Shown: piece by piece, positions 46,324 through 56,261 of the stretch
Layout: each line of letters opens with the position of its first letter
Numbering within the stretch: position 1 is the stretch's first letter
Origin: CBDDEI01 sp965226775
GTDB taxonomy: Bacteria > Chloroflexota > Dehalococcoidia > SHYD01
NCBI GenBank assembly: GCA_965226775.1
Contig: CBDDEI010000002.1
Coordinates: 1,550,001-1,614,000, forward strand
Length of the DNA: 64,000 nucleotides
Direction: 5' to 3'
Translations under genes and position numbers: made by a program
Notes under the pieces: generated by a model
What the model was told of the DNA's origin: nothing
What the model saw: only the letters and a program-made list of their open reading frames with translations
The model's database searches: none

Positions 46324-47457
46324 GTGCCAATCTCTCCCGCCTTCATCAAGGAGCGCGCTCGCAGCCTGGGGTTCCAAGCCGCAGGCATCACCGACGCCGC
46401 GCCCTTCACCGAAACCCAGGAGGTGATGCTCCAGCGCATCGACCAGGGGCTCTTCAGCGGCCTGCCCTGGTTTACTCCGGAGCGCGCCCGCCTCGCCTGC
46501 CAGCCGCGAGAGCTTCTTCCCAATGCCCGCTCCATCATTGCCCTGGCGGCCTCTTACAACGCCGATGCCCCCGAGCCTGACGCTACCAGCTCTCTACCCC
46601 GCGGCCGCGTTGCGCGCTATGCCTGGGGCCGGGACTACCACGCGACGCTGCGCTCCCGCCTAGACGACCTCCTAGAGGCCATCGCTGCGGAGCTAGGCTA
46701 TCATCCGGGCGCGCGCATCTTTGTGGACAGCTCGCCCCTGCCGGAGCGGGCCGTCGCCCAGCGGGCCGGCCTTGGCTGGGTGGGCAAGAACACCAACCTC
46801 CTGGTCCACGGCCTCGGCTCCTGGACATTCCTGGCCGCTGTCATCCTGGATATCGCCCTGCCGGAGGATGAGCCCATCCTGACGCATTGCGGCTCCTGCG
46901 ACCTCTGTCTGCAAGCCTGCCCAACCGGCGCTCTACTCACACCCTACGTCTTGGACAACAACCGCTGTATCTCCTACCAGACCATCGAAAACCGGGGCGC
47001 CATCCCGACGGAGCTGCGGCCACTGATGGGCGATTGGGTTTACGGCTGCGACATCTGCCAGGACGTCTGCCCCGTCAACCGCAAGGCGGCTACCACCGGC
47101 TGGGATGCCTTCACTCCCGCCTCACAAGAAGCAGCGCACCCAGACCTCATCAGCCTGCTCTCTATGGACACGCCCGAGTACCAGGAGCGTTTCCGCGGCT
47201 CCGCCATGAAGCGGGCAAAGCAGAGCGGCCTGCAGCGCAACGCCGCGGTGGCGCTAGGGAATGATGGCAACCCGGCCGCTATGCCGGCGCTCCAGCAGGC
47301 GCAGCAGCATCCCGACGCCCTGGTGCGCAGTCACGTGGCGTGGGCCATGGGGCGCATCGGCGGCAAGGAGGCTCGTCGCTCCATCGAGCACGCCCGCCAG
47401 CACGAGAGCGATCCCCAGACGCTCCGAGAGATTGACGCCGCGTTGACCGGCGCGTAA
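46324..47457 (+). CDS. queG: Epoxyqueuosine reductase QueG
   Basis: A 377-residue cobalamin- and [4Fe-4S]-dependent enzyme that reduces epoxyqueuosine to queuosine in tRNA. Two ferredoxin-type cluster motifs are present: CGSCDLCLQACPTG and CDICQDVCPVN. The catalytic-domain block GWVGKNTNLLVHGLGSW and a C-terminal HEAT-like repeat (RSHVAWAMGRIGGKEARR) fit the family. The start is GTG 46324. Other queuosine genes are not in the window. Confidence 0.96.
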   Translation: MPISPAFIKERARSLGFQAAGITDAAPFTETQEVMLQRIDQGLFSGLPWFTPERARLACQPRELLPNARSIIALAASYNADAPEPDATSSLPRGRVARYAWGRDYHATLRSRLDDLLEAIAAELGYHPGARIFVDSSPLPERAVAQRAGLGWVGKNTNLLVHGLGSWTFLAAVILDIALPEDEPILTHCGSCDLCLQACPTGALLTPYVLDNNRCISYQTIENRGAIPTELRPLMGDWVYGCDICQDVCPVNRKAATTGWDAFTPASQEAAHPDLISLLSMDTPEYQERFRGSAMKRAKQSGLQRNAAVALGNDGNPAAMPALQQAQQHPDALVRSHVAWAMGRIGGKEARRSIEHARQHESDPQTLREIDAALTGA

Positions 47458-47522
47458 GCTCGCCCCGCACCTATGCAACCTTTGTCTCCCGCTCACGTAT
47501 TACCCCAGTAAGGAACGCAGCA

Positions 47523-48869
47523 GTGATCCACAAAGACCGCCTATTCCCAATCCTAGCCGCAGGCGTAGTGTGCGCTGCTCTAGGCCTTGCCTGCACTTCA
47601 GAGGAAACGCCTCCGCCTCCTGTAGCGCAAGAAGTTGCTACTCCATTGCCCACTGCAACTGCGAAACCGGTCATCCCTACCGCTACTCCGCCTCCCCCCT
47701 CGCCCACTGCGGTTATCTCTATCGAGCCCTTCTCCGGCCAGGAAGCGTATAAGCATGTGCTGCACTTGGCCGATGTCGTAGGCAGCCGTCCCACCGGCAC
47801 GCAGGAGGAGCGGAACGCCTCGACGTACATAGCAGGTGTGCTGCGCAGCTACGGGTACACAGTAACCGAGCCGCCATTCACGTTTCAGGACTACCAGGAC
47901 AACGGCTCCAGCCTTGACGTGACAGCGCCCTCCGCGCAGAACATGAGCGCCAACACCATCTACTATTCGCCGGGCGGCAACGTCGACGGCGAGGTGTTCC
48001 TGGCAGGCATCGGGCGTCCGGAGGACTTTCCTACCGGCTCACTGACGGACAAGATTGCATTGGTAGAACGAGGCACCTTGCCCTTCCGGGAGAAGGTGGC
48101 TAATGCCGCCGCGGCAGGCGCAGCCGGCATTATCGTCTTTAATAACGCGCCAGGCCTGTTCCAGGGAACCCTTGGGGACACCGGCGCTATCCCGGCCATA
48201 GGCATTGCTCAGGAGGACGGCGAGACACTGAAAGCGCTGGCGCAGCAAGGCGGCCTGCAGGCCAGCCTCTCCGTTGACGCGGGCGCAGGCGAGATTGCCA
48301 GCAACAACGTGGTGGCAGTGAGCGGCACAACCTGCCGCATCCTGGTGGGCGGCCACTACGACTCAGTGCCCGCCGGCCCCGGCGCTAACGACAACGCCTC
48401 AGGAATCGGATCGATGCTGGTTCTGGCCCGAGTTTATAAGGACAGCGCCGCGCAGCTCGGCCTCTGTTTCGCCGCATTCGGAGGGGAAGAGCTCGGCCTT
48501 TGGGGAAGCCGCAAGTATGTGGAAAACCTCTCAGAAAGCGAGCGTCAAGACATGCAGGCGATGCTCAATCTGGACATGGTGGGCGTGGGAGATGCCTGGC
48601 GCATCACTGCCAGCGAGCCGCTGGCTGAGATACTGTCTGAGATCTTCGATGACCGCACAGGTACGGTAAGCGACTTCGCAGGTGGCCGCCGGGGCCGCGG
48701 CAGCGACCATTCGAGCTTCACTCGCGTGGGCATACCTGCGGTCTTCTTCTATCGCGTCGACGACCCAAACTACCACTCGCCGGAAGACAAGTCGCAGTTT
48801 GTCGATCCCGAGGCGCTGCAAGAGGCCGGCGACATGACGTCGCAGCTCATCCAGCGCCTTAGGGAGTAA
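47523..48869 (+). CDS. M28-family metallopeptidase, probable lipoprotein
   Basis: A 448-residue exported aminopeptidase-like enzyme. Signal peptide with a lipobox-like end (ALGLAC, Cys24), a Pro/Thr linker, an inserted PA domain (about 130-255), then metal ligands in GGHYDSVPAGPGANDNASG, GGEELGLWGS, LNLDMVG and NYHSPEDK. These are the zinc ligands of M28 (His, Asp, Glu, Asp, His). The start is GTG 47523 with AAGGAA. It is convergent with the M16 gene. Confidence 0.93.
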   Translation: MIHKDRLFPILAAGVVCAALGLACTSEETPPPPVAQEVATPLPTATAKPVIPTATPPPPSPTAVISIEPFSGQEAYKHVLHLADVVGSRPTGTQEERNASTYIAGVLRSYGYTVTEPPFTFQDYQDNGSSLDVTAPSAQNMSANTIYYSPGGNVDGEVFLAGIGRPEDFPTGSLTDKIALVERGTLPFREKVANAAAAGAAGIIVFNNAPGLFQGTLGDTGAIPAIGIAQEDGETLKALAQQGGLQASLSVDAGAGEIASNNVVAVSGTTCRILVGGHYDSVPAGPGANDNASGIGSMLVLARVYKDSAAQLGLCFAAFGGEELGLWGSRKYVENLSESERQDMQAMLNLDMVGVGDAWRITASEPLAEILSEIFDDRTGTVSDFAGGRRGRGSDHSSFTRVGIPAVFFYRVDDPNYHSPEDKSQFVDPEALQEAGDMTSQLIQRLRE

Positions 48870-48877
48870 GTTTGCTG

Positions 48878-50162
48878 CTATTTGCTCGCTAGTTTAAGCA
48901 GCGATTTGGTCTCGTCTTTGGGACCGGTCAAGGCAATCGCCATCTCATTGCCGATAAAGAGCTTCTGCGCCATGCGCTGCACGTCGGCTGCCGTTACGGC
49001 CTGCATCTTTCCCACCACATCTTCTATCTCCTGCACTTCACCTAGCGTGAGGAGTTGGTCGCCCACCCAGCGAGCCATAGACATAGTGTCCTCCAGGCCC
49101 AGGCGGAAGGTACCGATGGAGTAGTCCTTTACCTTGGTCAGCTCTTCTTCTCCCACCGTGTCCGTGGTCAGCTTCTGGAACTCACCGACTATAACCTCAG
49201 CCACTTCCACTACCTTCTCCGGGCTAACGCCGGCAGCGGCAGTCATCACGCCCCCATCGTAGAAACGGGTAACGCCGCAGCCCACGGAATAGGCCAGGCC
49301 GCGCCGCTCCCGCACCTCTTTGAACAGTCGAGAGCTCATGCCCGACCCCAGCAGGTTGGAGAGAATGCTCAATATGTATCGGTCTGGGTCGCGACGACCC
49401 GGCGCTCGCAGCGCCATCACAAGGTTGGACTGGGTGATTTGCCTGGTCTCCACCTTGACCGGAATTCTCCTCACCTCGCGCCTGCAAGGAAGGATACTCG
49501 GTCACGTCTCTGGTCGGCACGTTACCGTAGGCCTGCTCGGCCAGCTCCACCACCTGCTCGTGCTTCAGGTTCCCCGCGACGCTTACCACAGAGTTGTTGG
49601 GCACGTACCAAGTTGCTACGTAGTCCGCCAAGTCCTGGCGAGAGATGCCCTTCACCGTGTCCTCCGTCCCCGCGATGCTCCAACCCAGCGGCTGATCACC
49701 AAAGAGCGCTTCGTAGACAAGCTCACCGGCCCAGGAGCCCGGGTGGTCCCAGGTGCGGCGTATCTCCTCGATGATCACCTGGCGCTCGCGCTCCACCTCT
49801 TCCGTATCGAGCAAAGAATGGAGCAGCATATCCGAGATGACATCCAGCGCCAGAGGCAGCTTGTCGTAGGGCACTTTCGCCAGATAGCAGGTCAACTCAT
49901 GGCTTGTGAACGCGTTGCTGCGCCCGCCTGCACCCTCTATGGCCTCTGAAATCATGATGGCTTGGGGCCGCTTTTCTGTGCCCTTGAAGAGCACGTGCTC
50001 AAGATAGTGGGATGCGCCGCTGAGTTGTCGGGACTCATAGCGAGAGCCTGTGCCCACAAAGATGTTGACACTAACGGACTGAGATGAAGGCATCTCCGTG
50101 GTGACCACCCGGAGGCCGTTGGACAGGGATGAAATCTGCGTGCGCATGGTGCTCCTTTGCAT
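48878..50162 (-). pseudogene. M16-family metallopeptidase split by a +1 frameshift
   Basis: The N-terminal part (from ATG 50162) contains the inverted zinc motif HYLEH (His52, Glu55, His56) and is normal to SLQAR near 49480. From there the first frame is nonsense, while a second frame (GTG at 49474) continues with M16 sequence: QSNLVMALRAPGRRDPDRYIL ... SSRLFKEVRERRGLAYSVG. Removing one base at about 49478 joins the two halves into a roughly 428-residue protein, the usual M16B size. It is either a sequence error or a real frameshift; an intact M16 gene is at 56262. Confidence 0.85.
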
Positions 50163-50190
50163 GAAAAGGCGGGGGAATATTGCTTCTATT

Positions 50191-50853
50191 CTAGCAGAGT
50201 GGCGCTAGTACAGAGGCTACCAGTACGGGGACTAATTGTAGCGGTTCATGGCGACGGTGATACCCTCCGTTAGCAGGCAATCCAGCGCGCTCGCAGGCCC
50301 GCTCTCGCACCTCTTGGGCTGCGGGCTCTTCCTCTTTGGAGAATGGACTCAGCACCCAACGGACGACAGCCTCTTCGTAGATCTCCCGCTGCCGCAACGT
50401 CATCTCGAAGGGCCGCACCGGCCTATCAATGCCTAGCCGCAGGCGCGGAAAGTCTTGGCTGCCCAACAGGTTCTCGATGGAACGCAGGCCGTTCTGCCCC
50501 GCAGTGCTGCCCCACGCTCGCAGGCGCATCTTGCCCAAGGGAAGATCGAGCTGATCGCAGAGCACAATAAGGCGATCGGGAGCCAGGCCAGTGCGTCGCA
50601 GTAGGCCGAAGGCTGCCTTGCCGCTCTCATTCATGTGGGTGCGAGAGTGCGCGACGATTACCGCCCGGCCGTCGACCGTCCCCTCACCGACGCGCGCGTC
50701 GCCCCACACATGCTCGATGCCAATCTTGTGCCGCCGCGCGAACACCGATGCCACCTGGGCGCCGATGTTGTGGCGGTTACCCACGTACCTCTCGCCGGGG
50801 TTACCCAGGCCAAGGATGATATAAGGGAGAGCTAGTTCGCTGTTTTCAGTCAC
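50191..50853 (-). CDS. pth: Peptidyl-tRNA hydrolase Pth, C-terminus apparently frameshifted
   Basis: An esterase that frees peptides from peptidyl-tRNA. The N-terminal block YIILGLGNPGERYVGNRHNIG holds the catalytic His, and DQLDLPLGKMRLRAWGSTAGQNGLRS is diagnostic. The C-terminus as read after ERACERAG is unlike the family. Removing one base at about 50289 gives ALDCLLTEGITVAMNRYN with a stop at 50232, the typical Pth ending. The start is GTG 50853 (a TTG at 50874 is possible). Confidence 0.93.
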   Translation of the reverse strand: MTENSELALPYIILGLGNPGERYVGNRHNIGAQVASVFARRHKIGIEHVWGDARVGEGTVDGRAVIVAHSRTHMNESGKAAFGLLRRTGLAPDRLIVLCDQLDLPLGKMRLRAWGSTAGQNGLRSIENLLGSQDFPRLRLGIDRPVRPFEMTLRQREIYEEAVVRWVLSPFSKEEEPAAQEVRERACERAGLPANGGYHRRHEPLQLVPVLVASVLAPLC

Positions 50854-50931
50854 AACAATACGTCCAGAGCACAAAAACGCTCATGGTTGTGCAGGCTTAC
50901 CATGAGCAGTTCTCCAAATTATTAAGTACCG

Positions 50932-50961
50932 CCCACCCTTTGACAAGCTCAGGGTGAGGGG
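50932..50961. repeat. Short extragenic hairpin (CCCACCCT...AGGGTG)
   Basis: CACCCTTTGACAAGCTCAGG and the rest of an inverted arm (AGGGTG) lie just beyond the tyrS stop. Repeats of this form are scattered in many genomes. It could act as a weak terminator for tyrS. Confidence 0.5.
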
Positions 50962-50965
50962 AGTC

Positions 50966-52213
50966 TTAGCGCACCAGTTTCACATAGCGGCGTTTGCCAA
51001 CCTGGATGACGCTATCATCCCTAATAGGCACGGCGTTCTGTGCGACGCGAAGGCCGTCTATCTCAACAGCGCCCTGACTAATCAAACGACGAGCTTCACC
51101 CTTGCTTTGGGCTAGCTGACAGAAACTGAGGAAATCGGCCATTTGCGCAGGCGTGAGATCAAATCCACGAGAGTCCGAATGAGCAACTGCATTGCGGAGG
51201 GTCTGCACAAAGCTGCTTATTTCAGGCCACTGGAGCGTCGGGATGTCTTCTGGCACCCCCTGCCCCTGCACCACATGACGGAACTCCGCCTCCGCATCCC
51301 GCGCCGCCTCTGCGGAGTGGAACTGGGTGACGATCTCTCCGGCCAGCCGGTGTTTCGCATCCATGGGGTTGATGCCGTTGTCAGCCAGCAGCCGGCGGTA
51401 CTCCGCCAGGTCTTCATCAGGAACATCGGTGAGCAGCTCCATGTAGTCCATCATCACTGCATCAGAGATGGACATCACCTTGCCATACATGCTGTTGGGT
51501 GGCGCTTCAAATGCGATGTAGTTGTCATAGGTCTGGCTCATCTTCCGGCCGTCCGTGCCCAGGAGCAGCGGCATCATGAACACCTGCTGGGGTCGCTGGC
51601 CCTGTAGCTCCTGCAAGTCGCGACCAACTAGGCAGTTGAACTTCTGGTCCATCCCGCCGAACTCCACATCTGAGCGGATAACCACCGAGTCGTACCCCTG
51701 CAGTAACGGGTAGAGGAACTCCGTGATCGCGATGGGCTGTTGTGCGCCATACCGCTTGGCAAAGTCCTCGCGTGCCAGCATCTGCGCCACGGTGAAGCGG
51801 CTGGTCAGGTCTATGACGTCTGAAAGGCCGAACTTACCAAACCACTCGCTTTGCAGCTCAACCTCTGTGCGGTCCTTGTCCACAATCTGGAAGAATTGGC
51901 GCATGTAGGCCTTGGCGTTCTCGTTCACCTGCTCTTCAGTGAGCATCTTGCGCGTCTCTGCGCGGTCCGTGGGGTCACCGATGCGCGCCGTCCAGTCTCC
52001 AACAATGAGGATGACCACGTGGCCCAGCTCCTGCAGCTGCCGCAGCTTGCGCAGCACGACCGCGTGGCCAATATGCAAGTCGGGCCGGGTGGGATCGAAC
52101 CCCAACTTCAAGCGCAGCGGTTTGCCCTCCGCGAGCCGCTCACGCAACTCTCGCTCGACGATGATCTCCGCGACGCCACGCCGCAAGACGTAATCTATGT
52201 CAAATGTAGCCAT
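50966..52213 (-). CDS. tyrS: Tyrosyl-tRNA synthetase
   Basis: A 415-residue class I synthetase. HIGH motif in LHIGHAVVLRKL, KMSKS-type loop KMSQTYDNYI, and a C-terminal S4 RNA-binding domain (ARRLISQGAVEIDGLRVA). The KMS-type loop and length fit the TyrZ-like bacterial group. ATG 52213 begins the family sequence. No T-box is visible upstream, in contrast to ileS. Confidence 0.96.
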   Translation of the reverse strand: MATFDIDYVLRRGVAEIIVERELRERLAEGKPLRLKLGFDPTRPDLHIGHAVVLRKLRQLQELGHVVILIVGDWTARIGDPTDRAETRKMLTEEQVNENAKAYMRQFFQIVDKDRTEVELQSEWFGKFGLSDVIDLTSRFTVAQMLAREDFAKRYGAQQPIAITEFLYPLLQGYDSVVIRSDVEFGGMDQKFNCLVGRDLQELQGQRPQQVFMMPLLLGTDGRKMSQTYDNYIAFEAPPNSMYGKVMSISDAVMMDYMELLTDVPDEDLAEYRRLLADNGINPMDAKHRLAGEIVTQFHSAEAARDAEAEFRHVVQGQGVPEDIPTLQWPEISSFVQTLRNAVAHSDSRGFDLTPAQMADFLSFCQLAQSKGEARRLISQGAVEIDGLRVAQNAVPIRDDSVIQVGKRRYVKLVR

Positions 52214-52281
52214 GTCTTTTTAAGAATAGCACGCTGCTCGTCTGCTAATGAAGAGGTTGACAGAAGAAGGATGACTAAAGA

Positions 52282-53220
52282 CTAAGGCTGCCCCAGCACT
52301 GCCCTCGCCTGCTCAATATCTTGGGCCATCTGAGCTTGCAGATCGCTCACCGAGGGGAACCGCATGTCGTCCCGCAGCTTGCGCACCCACTCAACACGCA
52401 GCTCTTTGCCATAGAGGTTGCCGACAAAGTCCAAAAGAAAGGCTTCCACCAACCGCTCTTTGCCCTCAAACATGGGCTTGCTGCCGATATACGTAGCAGC
52501 TGGATAGGTCGCGCCTTCTACGTGCACCCGGGTCGCGTAAATGCCATCGCCTGGGAACGCCCGCTCTGCATCGATGGCGAGGTTGGCCGTAGGATAGCCC
52601 ATGAGTTTGCCACGCTCCTCGCCCTGAATCACCACGCCGCTCGTGCTATAGCAGTGTCCCAACAAGCGTGCCGTAGTGTCCATGTCCCCCTCAGCAACCA
52701 GCCGCCGTATGAGGGTGCTGCTCACCCGCAAGGACTCGTTCAGCACCGGTGACACCACTTCCACTTTGTAGCCAAGCTCTTCGCCCAGGCTTTGCAGCAC
52801 AGGGATAGTGCCCTCCCGCCGATGTCCTAGCGCAAAGTCAGGCCCGCCTACCAGGCAACTCAAACGGAGGTGACGTCGAAGGAGGGTCATAAACTCGCGC
52901 GCAGAGAGGACGGAGAGCTCGTGGTTGAAGGTTACTGGGACCACAACATCGACGCCCAGTTCACGCAACATCGCTTCCCGCTCTTGGAGTGTGGAAAGCA
53001 GCGGGACCACGGTGCCGGGAACGAGTACGGAGCGAGGGTGGGGGTGAAGCACCACCACTAAGCTGGCAGAGGAGGTCTCCTGAGCAATACGCTTAGTGAT
53101 TTGGATGAGTGTTTTGTGGGCAACGTGCAACCCGTCAAACACGCCAATAGCGCAGACGCTGGGAACGGTGGGGGTAAACCTGGCTAGTTCCTCTTCGGCG
53201 AGCATATACAGCGCAGCCAT
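52282..53220 (-). CDS. ribF: Bifunctional riboflavin kinase/FAD synthetase RibF
   Basis: A 312-residue enzyme that makes FMN and FAD. The N-terminal adenylyltransferase domain shows CAIGVFDGLHVAHKTLI and VGGPDFALGHRREGT; the C-terminal kinase shows VVIQGEERGKLMGYPTANL and the beta-barrel VEWVRKLRDDMRFPS. The length is normal. It starts at ATG 53220 and diverges from the glycosyltransferase. Confidence 0.96.
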   Translation of the reverse strand: MAALYMLAEEELARFTPTVPSVCAIGVFDGLHVAHKTLIQITKRIAQETSSASLVVVLHPHPRSVLVPGTVVPLLSTLQEREAMLRELGVDVVVPVTFNHELSVLSAREFMTLLRRHLRLSCLVGGPDFALGHRREGTIPVLQSLGEELGYKVEVVSPVLNESLRVSSTLIRRLVAEGDMDTTARLLGHCYSTSGVVIQGEERGKLMGYPTANLAIDAERAFPGDGIYATRVHVEGATYPAATYIGSKPMFEGKERLVEAFLLDFVGNLYGKELRVEWVRKLRDDMRFPSVSDLQAQMAQDIEQARAVLGQP

Positions 53221-53284
53221 GCGTGACGGCTAGTAGCCCGATGGTAGCACGTGCCTTATACTCAGTCAAGGAACACACTCCACC

Positions 53285-54466
53285 ATGAACATCGTATTCG
53301 TGGGCGCCTTTGGGCTCGCGCCCAAAAGCACCATGAAGGTACGGGCGCTCCCTCTAGCCAAAGCCCTGGCTCGCAGAGGCCACCGGCTTACCATGGTGCT
53401 GCCTCCCTGGGACAACCCTCCGGATTCCGGCGCAGCATGGGAAGAGGAGGGCGTCACCATTATCAACGTCCCCCTCCCCGCCAAAGTGCCGTTTCTCTGG
53501 TACGGCACGCTAGGGCTACGGGTGCTGCAAGAAGTAAAAGCCCACCAGCCGGATATTCTGCACGCATTCAAGCCAAAGGGGTTCTCTGGGCTGGTTGCCC
53601 AAGCGACGATTGTCCAGCGCAGGGGCAACGTCTCTCCACGGGTAATCGTGGATACCGATGACTGGGAAGAGGCGTGGAACGAGCGCGAGCACTACCCCTG
53701 GTGGATGAGCCGCTTCTTCTCCTATCAAGAGCAGTGGCTTATGCGCCGCAGCGATGCCACGACCGCCGCCAGCAAAGCCCTGGTAGCCCTAGCTGCAGAG
53801 GCACGTGGCGCGGGCGCTGCGGCAATCTACCTCCCCAACGGCACAACAGGGTCAATACCTGCGCCCGACCCTGATGAGGTGGCCTCCCTTAGAGAGCGTC
53901 TTAGCATTCCAGAAGGGCTTGTTCTCCTCCTCTACACTCGCTTCGTGGAGTGCTCTCCAGAACGAGAGCTCGCTGCGCTCCACGCTATCGCGCAACGGGG
54001 CGTCAGACCTACCGTGCTCCTTGTTGGCTCCAGCCTCAACGGAGAGGACGCCCGGTTTATCACCAAGGCCAGAGAGAGTGATCTGCCGCTGCCAATCATT
54101 CCTGTTGGCTGGGTGGACTACCAAGCGTTACCCAGCTACTTTGCGTTGGCGGACGCCGCGCTCTTCCCCATAGAAGACACTTTACTGAACCGCGCCAAGT
54201 GCCCGGCCCGCCTGGTGGACATGATGAGCGCGGGTGTTGCTGTTGCCGCTGAGGCGGTAGGCCAAGTGAAGGAATATCTTATCGACGGTGAAAGCGGGCT
54301 GCTAGCGGCGCCGGGGAACCTGGATGACCTGGCAGACGCGACGGTGCGGCTGCTGCAAGATGCCACACTCCGCGCAGCCCTGGGGGCTAAGGCACAGCAA
54401 CGCATTACCACCAACTTCCACTGGGATCAGCTGGCCGCGCTGGCTGAGGAGGCGTATAAGGCATGA
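53285..54466 (+). CDS. GT4-like glycosyltransferase
   Basis: A 393-residue GT-B enzyme. N-terminal GAFGLAPKSTMKVRALPLAKA resembles the donor-fold start; the C-terminal half has the nucleotide-sugar blocks VGWVDYQALPSYFALADAAL and AVGQVKEYLIDGESGLLAAP. The acceptor is unknown; an exopolysaccharide or glycolipid is a guess. It overlaps the VanZ-like gene by 4 bases. A TATACT lies about 25 bases before ATG 53285. Confidence 0.9.
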   Translation: MNIVFVGAFGLAPKSTMKVRALPLAKALARRGHRLTMVLPPWDNPPDSGAAWEEEGVTIINVPLPAKVPFLWYGTLGLRVLQEVKAHQPDILHAFKPKGFSGLVAQATIVQRRGNVSPRVIVDTDDWEEAWNEREHYPWWMSRFFSYQEQWLMRRSDATTAASKALVALAAEARGAGAAAIYLPNGTTGSIPAPDPDEVASLRERLSIPEGLVLLLYTRFVECSPERELAALHAIAQRGVRPTVLLVGSSLNGEDARFITKARESDLPLPIIPVGWVDYQALPSYFALADAALFPIEDTLLNRAKCPARLVDMMSAGVAVAAEAVGQVKEYLIDGESGLLAAPGNLDDLADATVRLLQDATLRAALGAKAQQRITTNFHWDQLAALAEEAYKA

Positions 54467-54831
54467 GACCAGCCATCCTGCGCTGGACGCTGGTCCTGGG
54501 ATGGATGGCTGTTATCTTTCTGCTCTCGGCGCAGCCGGGGATGCCGGGCCTACTGCCTGGCCCACTCCAACGCCTCGCCACTACCAGCGCACACGTTGGC
54601 GAGTACGCCGTCCTGAGCAGCCTGCTGCTCCACGCGGCCGCCCCCAATGCAGTGCGGCCGCGCATCCTTGTCCTCTTTACCTTATGGGCGGCGGCAACGC
54701 TCTATGGTATGAGCGACGAGTTCCATCAGAGCTTCGTCCCCGGGCGTGACGCTAACTCTGTGGATGTTTTGGCGGACGCCGCCGGCGGCTTCTTGGGCTT
54801 GTGGGCTGGCTGGCTTCGGCGCAACAACTAA
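54463..54831 (+). CDS. VanZ-like membrane protein
   Basis: A 122-residue protein with four membrane segments. The VanZ-family motif is DEFHQSFVPGRDANSVDVLA, followed by DAAGGFLGLWAG. The name comes from teicoplanin resistance, but most members are uncharacterised. The start ATG overlaps the stop of the glycosyltransferase (ATGA), so the two are coupled. Confidence 0.9.
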   Translation: MRPAILRWTLVLGWMAVIFLLSAQPGMPGLLPGPLQRLATTSAHVGEYAVLSSLLLHAAAPNAVRPRILVLFTLWAAATLYGMSDEFHQSFVPGRDANSVDVLADAAGGFLGLWAGWLRRNN

Positions 54832-54855
54832 GCCCCGGGGATCGCCCGGGGCTTA
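54829..54855. terminator. GC-rich palindrome between convergent genes
   Basis: TAAGCCCCGGG, 5 bases, CCCGGGGCTTA: an 11-bp perfect stem overlapping the VanZ stop. There is no T run, but the place suggests a shared terminator for the VanZ and aroF units. Confidence 0.65.
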
Positions 54856-54877
54856 GACTTAGCGTGCGAGTAGTGTG

Positions 54878-55921
54878 CTAGTTTGCTGCGCCTTGAGCCG
54901 CATAGCCGTGGAGTGGCCTTCCAACGGCCTCGCCAACGGTATCGATCCGCTTCATGAGCTTGTCGAAGTTCTCTAGGGTGAGGGACTGAGGGCCATCCGA
55001 GAGCGCTTGGTCAGGATTCGGGTGCACCTCAATGATGAGCCCGTCAGCGCCAACCACAACGGATGCTAGCGCCATGGGATCAACCAGGTACCACTTGCCG
55101 GTGCCGTGGCTGGGGTCCGACACAACGGGAAGGTGACTCAGGCGCTTGATCATCGGGACGGCGCTCAAGTCCAGCGTATTGCGGGTAACCGTCTCAAAGG
55201 TGCGGATGCCCCGCTCGCAGAGGATGACCTGAGTATTGCCGCCGGCCAGAACGTACTCGGCACAGAGCAGCCACTCCTCCATAGTCCCTGCAAAGGCCCG
55301 CTTGATCATAACGGGCTTATCCAGCTTGCCCAGCTCGTCCAGAAGCATATAGTTCTGCATATTGCGAGCGCCCACCTGGAGGACATCCGCATACTTGTAC
55401 ACCAAGTCGATGTCGTGCTCGCTCATTATCTCAGTAACAACTGGAAGTCCGGTCTCCTCGCGCGCCGTGGCAAGGATCTTTAGACCGTCATCCTCAAGCC
55501 CGCGGAAGCTGTAAGGCGAAGTGCGAGGTTTGAATGCGCCGCCCCGGAGCATGTGGGCGCCGGAGGCCTTCACCGCCTTAGCGGTAGTAACCGTCTGTTC
55601 CTCCGACTCCACCGCGCAGGGACCCGCCATCACCACAACGTTTCCTCCGCCAATAGATACGTCCCCCACCTTGATTACGGTGTCTCCTTCTCGGAACTCC
55701 CTGCTGGCCTGCTTATACGGCTTGCTGATGGGCACAACCTCTTCAACGCCAGGCAGCGATTCCAGCATGCCCTTCAGGTCCGGAAACGTCTTGCCCACCA
55801 CACCGATGACGGTGCGCTCGACGCCCTGAGACGGAGACCCTTTAAGTCCCGCCTCAACGAGCCGCTCCATTACCGCATCAATTTCCTTGCTCCCAATTCC
55901 ACTCTGCATTACAACAATCAT
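54878..55921 (-). CDS. aroF: DAHP synthase (AroF/AroG type I-beta) with N-terminal regulatory domain
   Basis: A 347-residue enzyme for the first shikimate step (PEP plus erythrose 4-phosphate). The catalytic block is VVVMAGPCAVESEEQTVTTA with GGAFKPRTSPYSFRGL and DPSHGTGKWYLVDPM. The N-terminal 75 residues form the ACT/FGP-like domain common in the I-beta group, which can act in feedback control. ATG 55921 has AAGGGGGAAG before it. It makes substrate for aromatic amino acids. Confidence 0.96.
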   Translation of the reverse strand: MIVVMQSGIGSKEIDAVMERLVEAGLKGSPSQGVERTVIGVVGKTFPDLKGMLESLPGVEEVVPISKPYKQASREFREGDTVIKVGDVSIGGGNVVVMAGPCAVESEEQTVTTAKAVKASGAHMLRGGAFKPRTSPYSFRGLEDDGLKILATAREETGLPVVTEIMSEHDIDLVYKYADVLQVGARNMQNYMLLDELGKLDKPVMIKRAFAGTMEEWLLCAEYVLAGGNTQVILCERGIRTFETVTRNTLDLSAVPMIKRLSHLPVVSDPSHGTGKWYLVDPMALASVVVGADGLIIEVHPNPDQALSDGPQSLTLENFDKLMKRIDTVGEAVGRPLHGYAAQGAAN

Positions 55922-56261
55922 GACTTCCCCCTTTATGTCAATTACGGCGCTTAAGTATTGATACTATCCTACCGAAATCAGAAATCGGGGCTGTAGCCCC
56001 GATCGCGCAGGTATCCGCCCATGCGGATACCTTAGATAAAGTAATAATACAGGCTGCTCAGGAGCGCCGCTTCCCCTCCGTCACTCTGATCCGGGTGACG
56101 ACAGATATCTTCTATGGAGCGGTTTCTCGTGCTCATGTTATGCCTACATACCTCTATGCCCAAGAGTACCGAATTGTCAACTTATTTGCAACTACCCAAC
56201 TAGTCAAACTAGAATAAGAGCAATCCCGTAACACTTTTAGAGGAGCATCCCACCACTTACC
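55922..56261. other. Intergenic region with two adjacent hairpins
   Basis: A 340-base divergent gap. Two perfect hairpins stand 5 bases apart: ATCGGGGCT-AGCCCCGAT (55984-56003) and AGGTATCCGC-GCGGATACCT (56009-56032). On the minus strand they would lie in the aroF leader, roughly 60 to 110 bases before the ATG. No known leader peptide or riboswitch motif was recognised. The rest is AT-rich, with promoter-like patches near 56160-56240. Confidence 0.6.
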
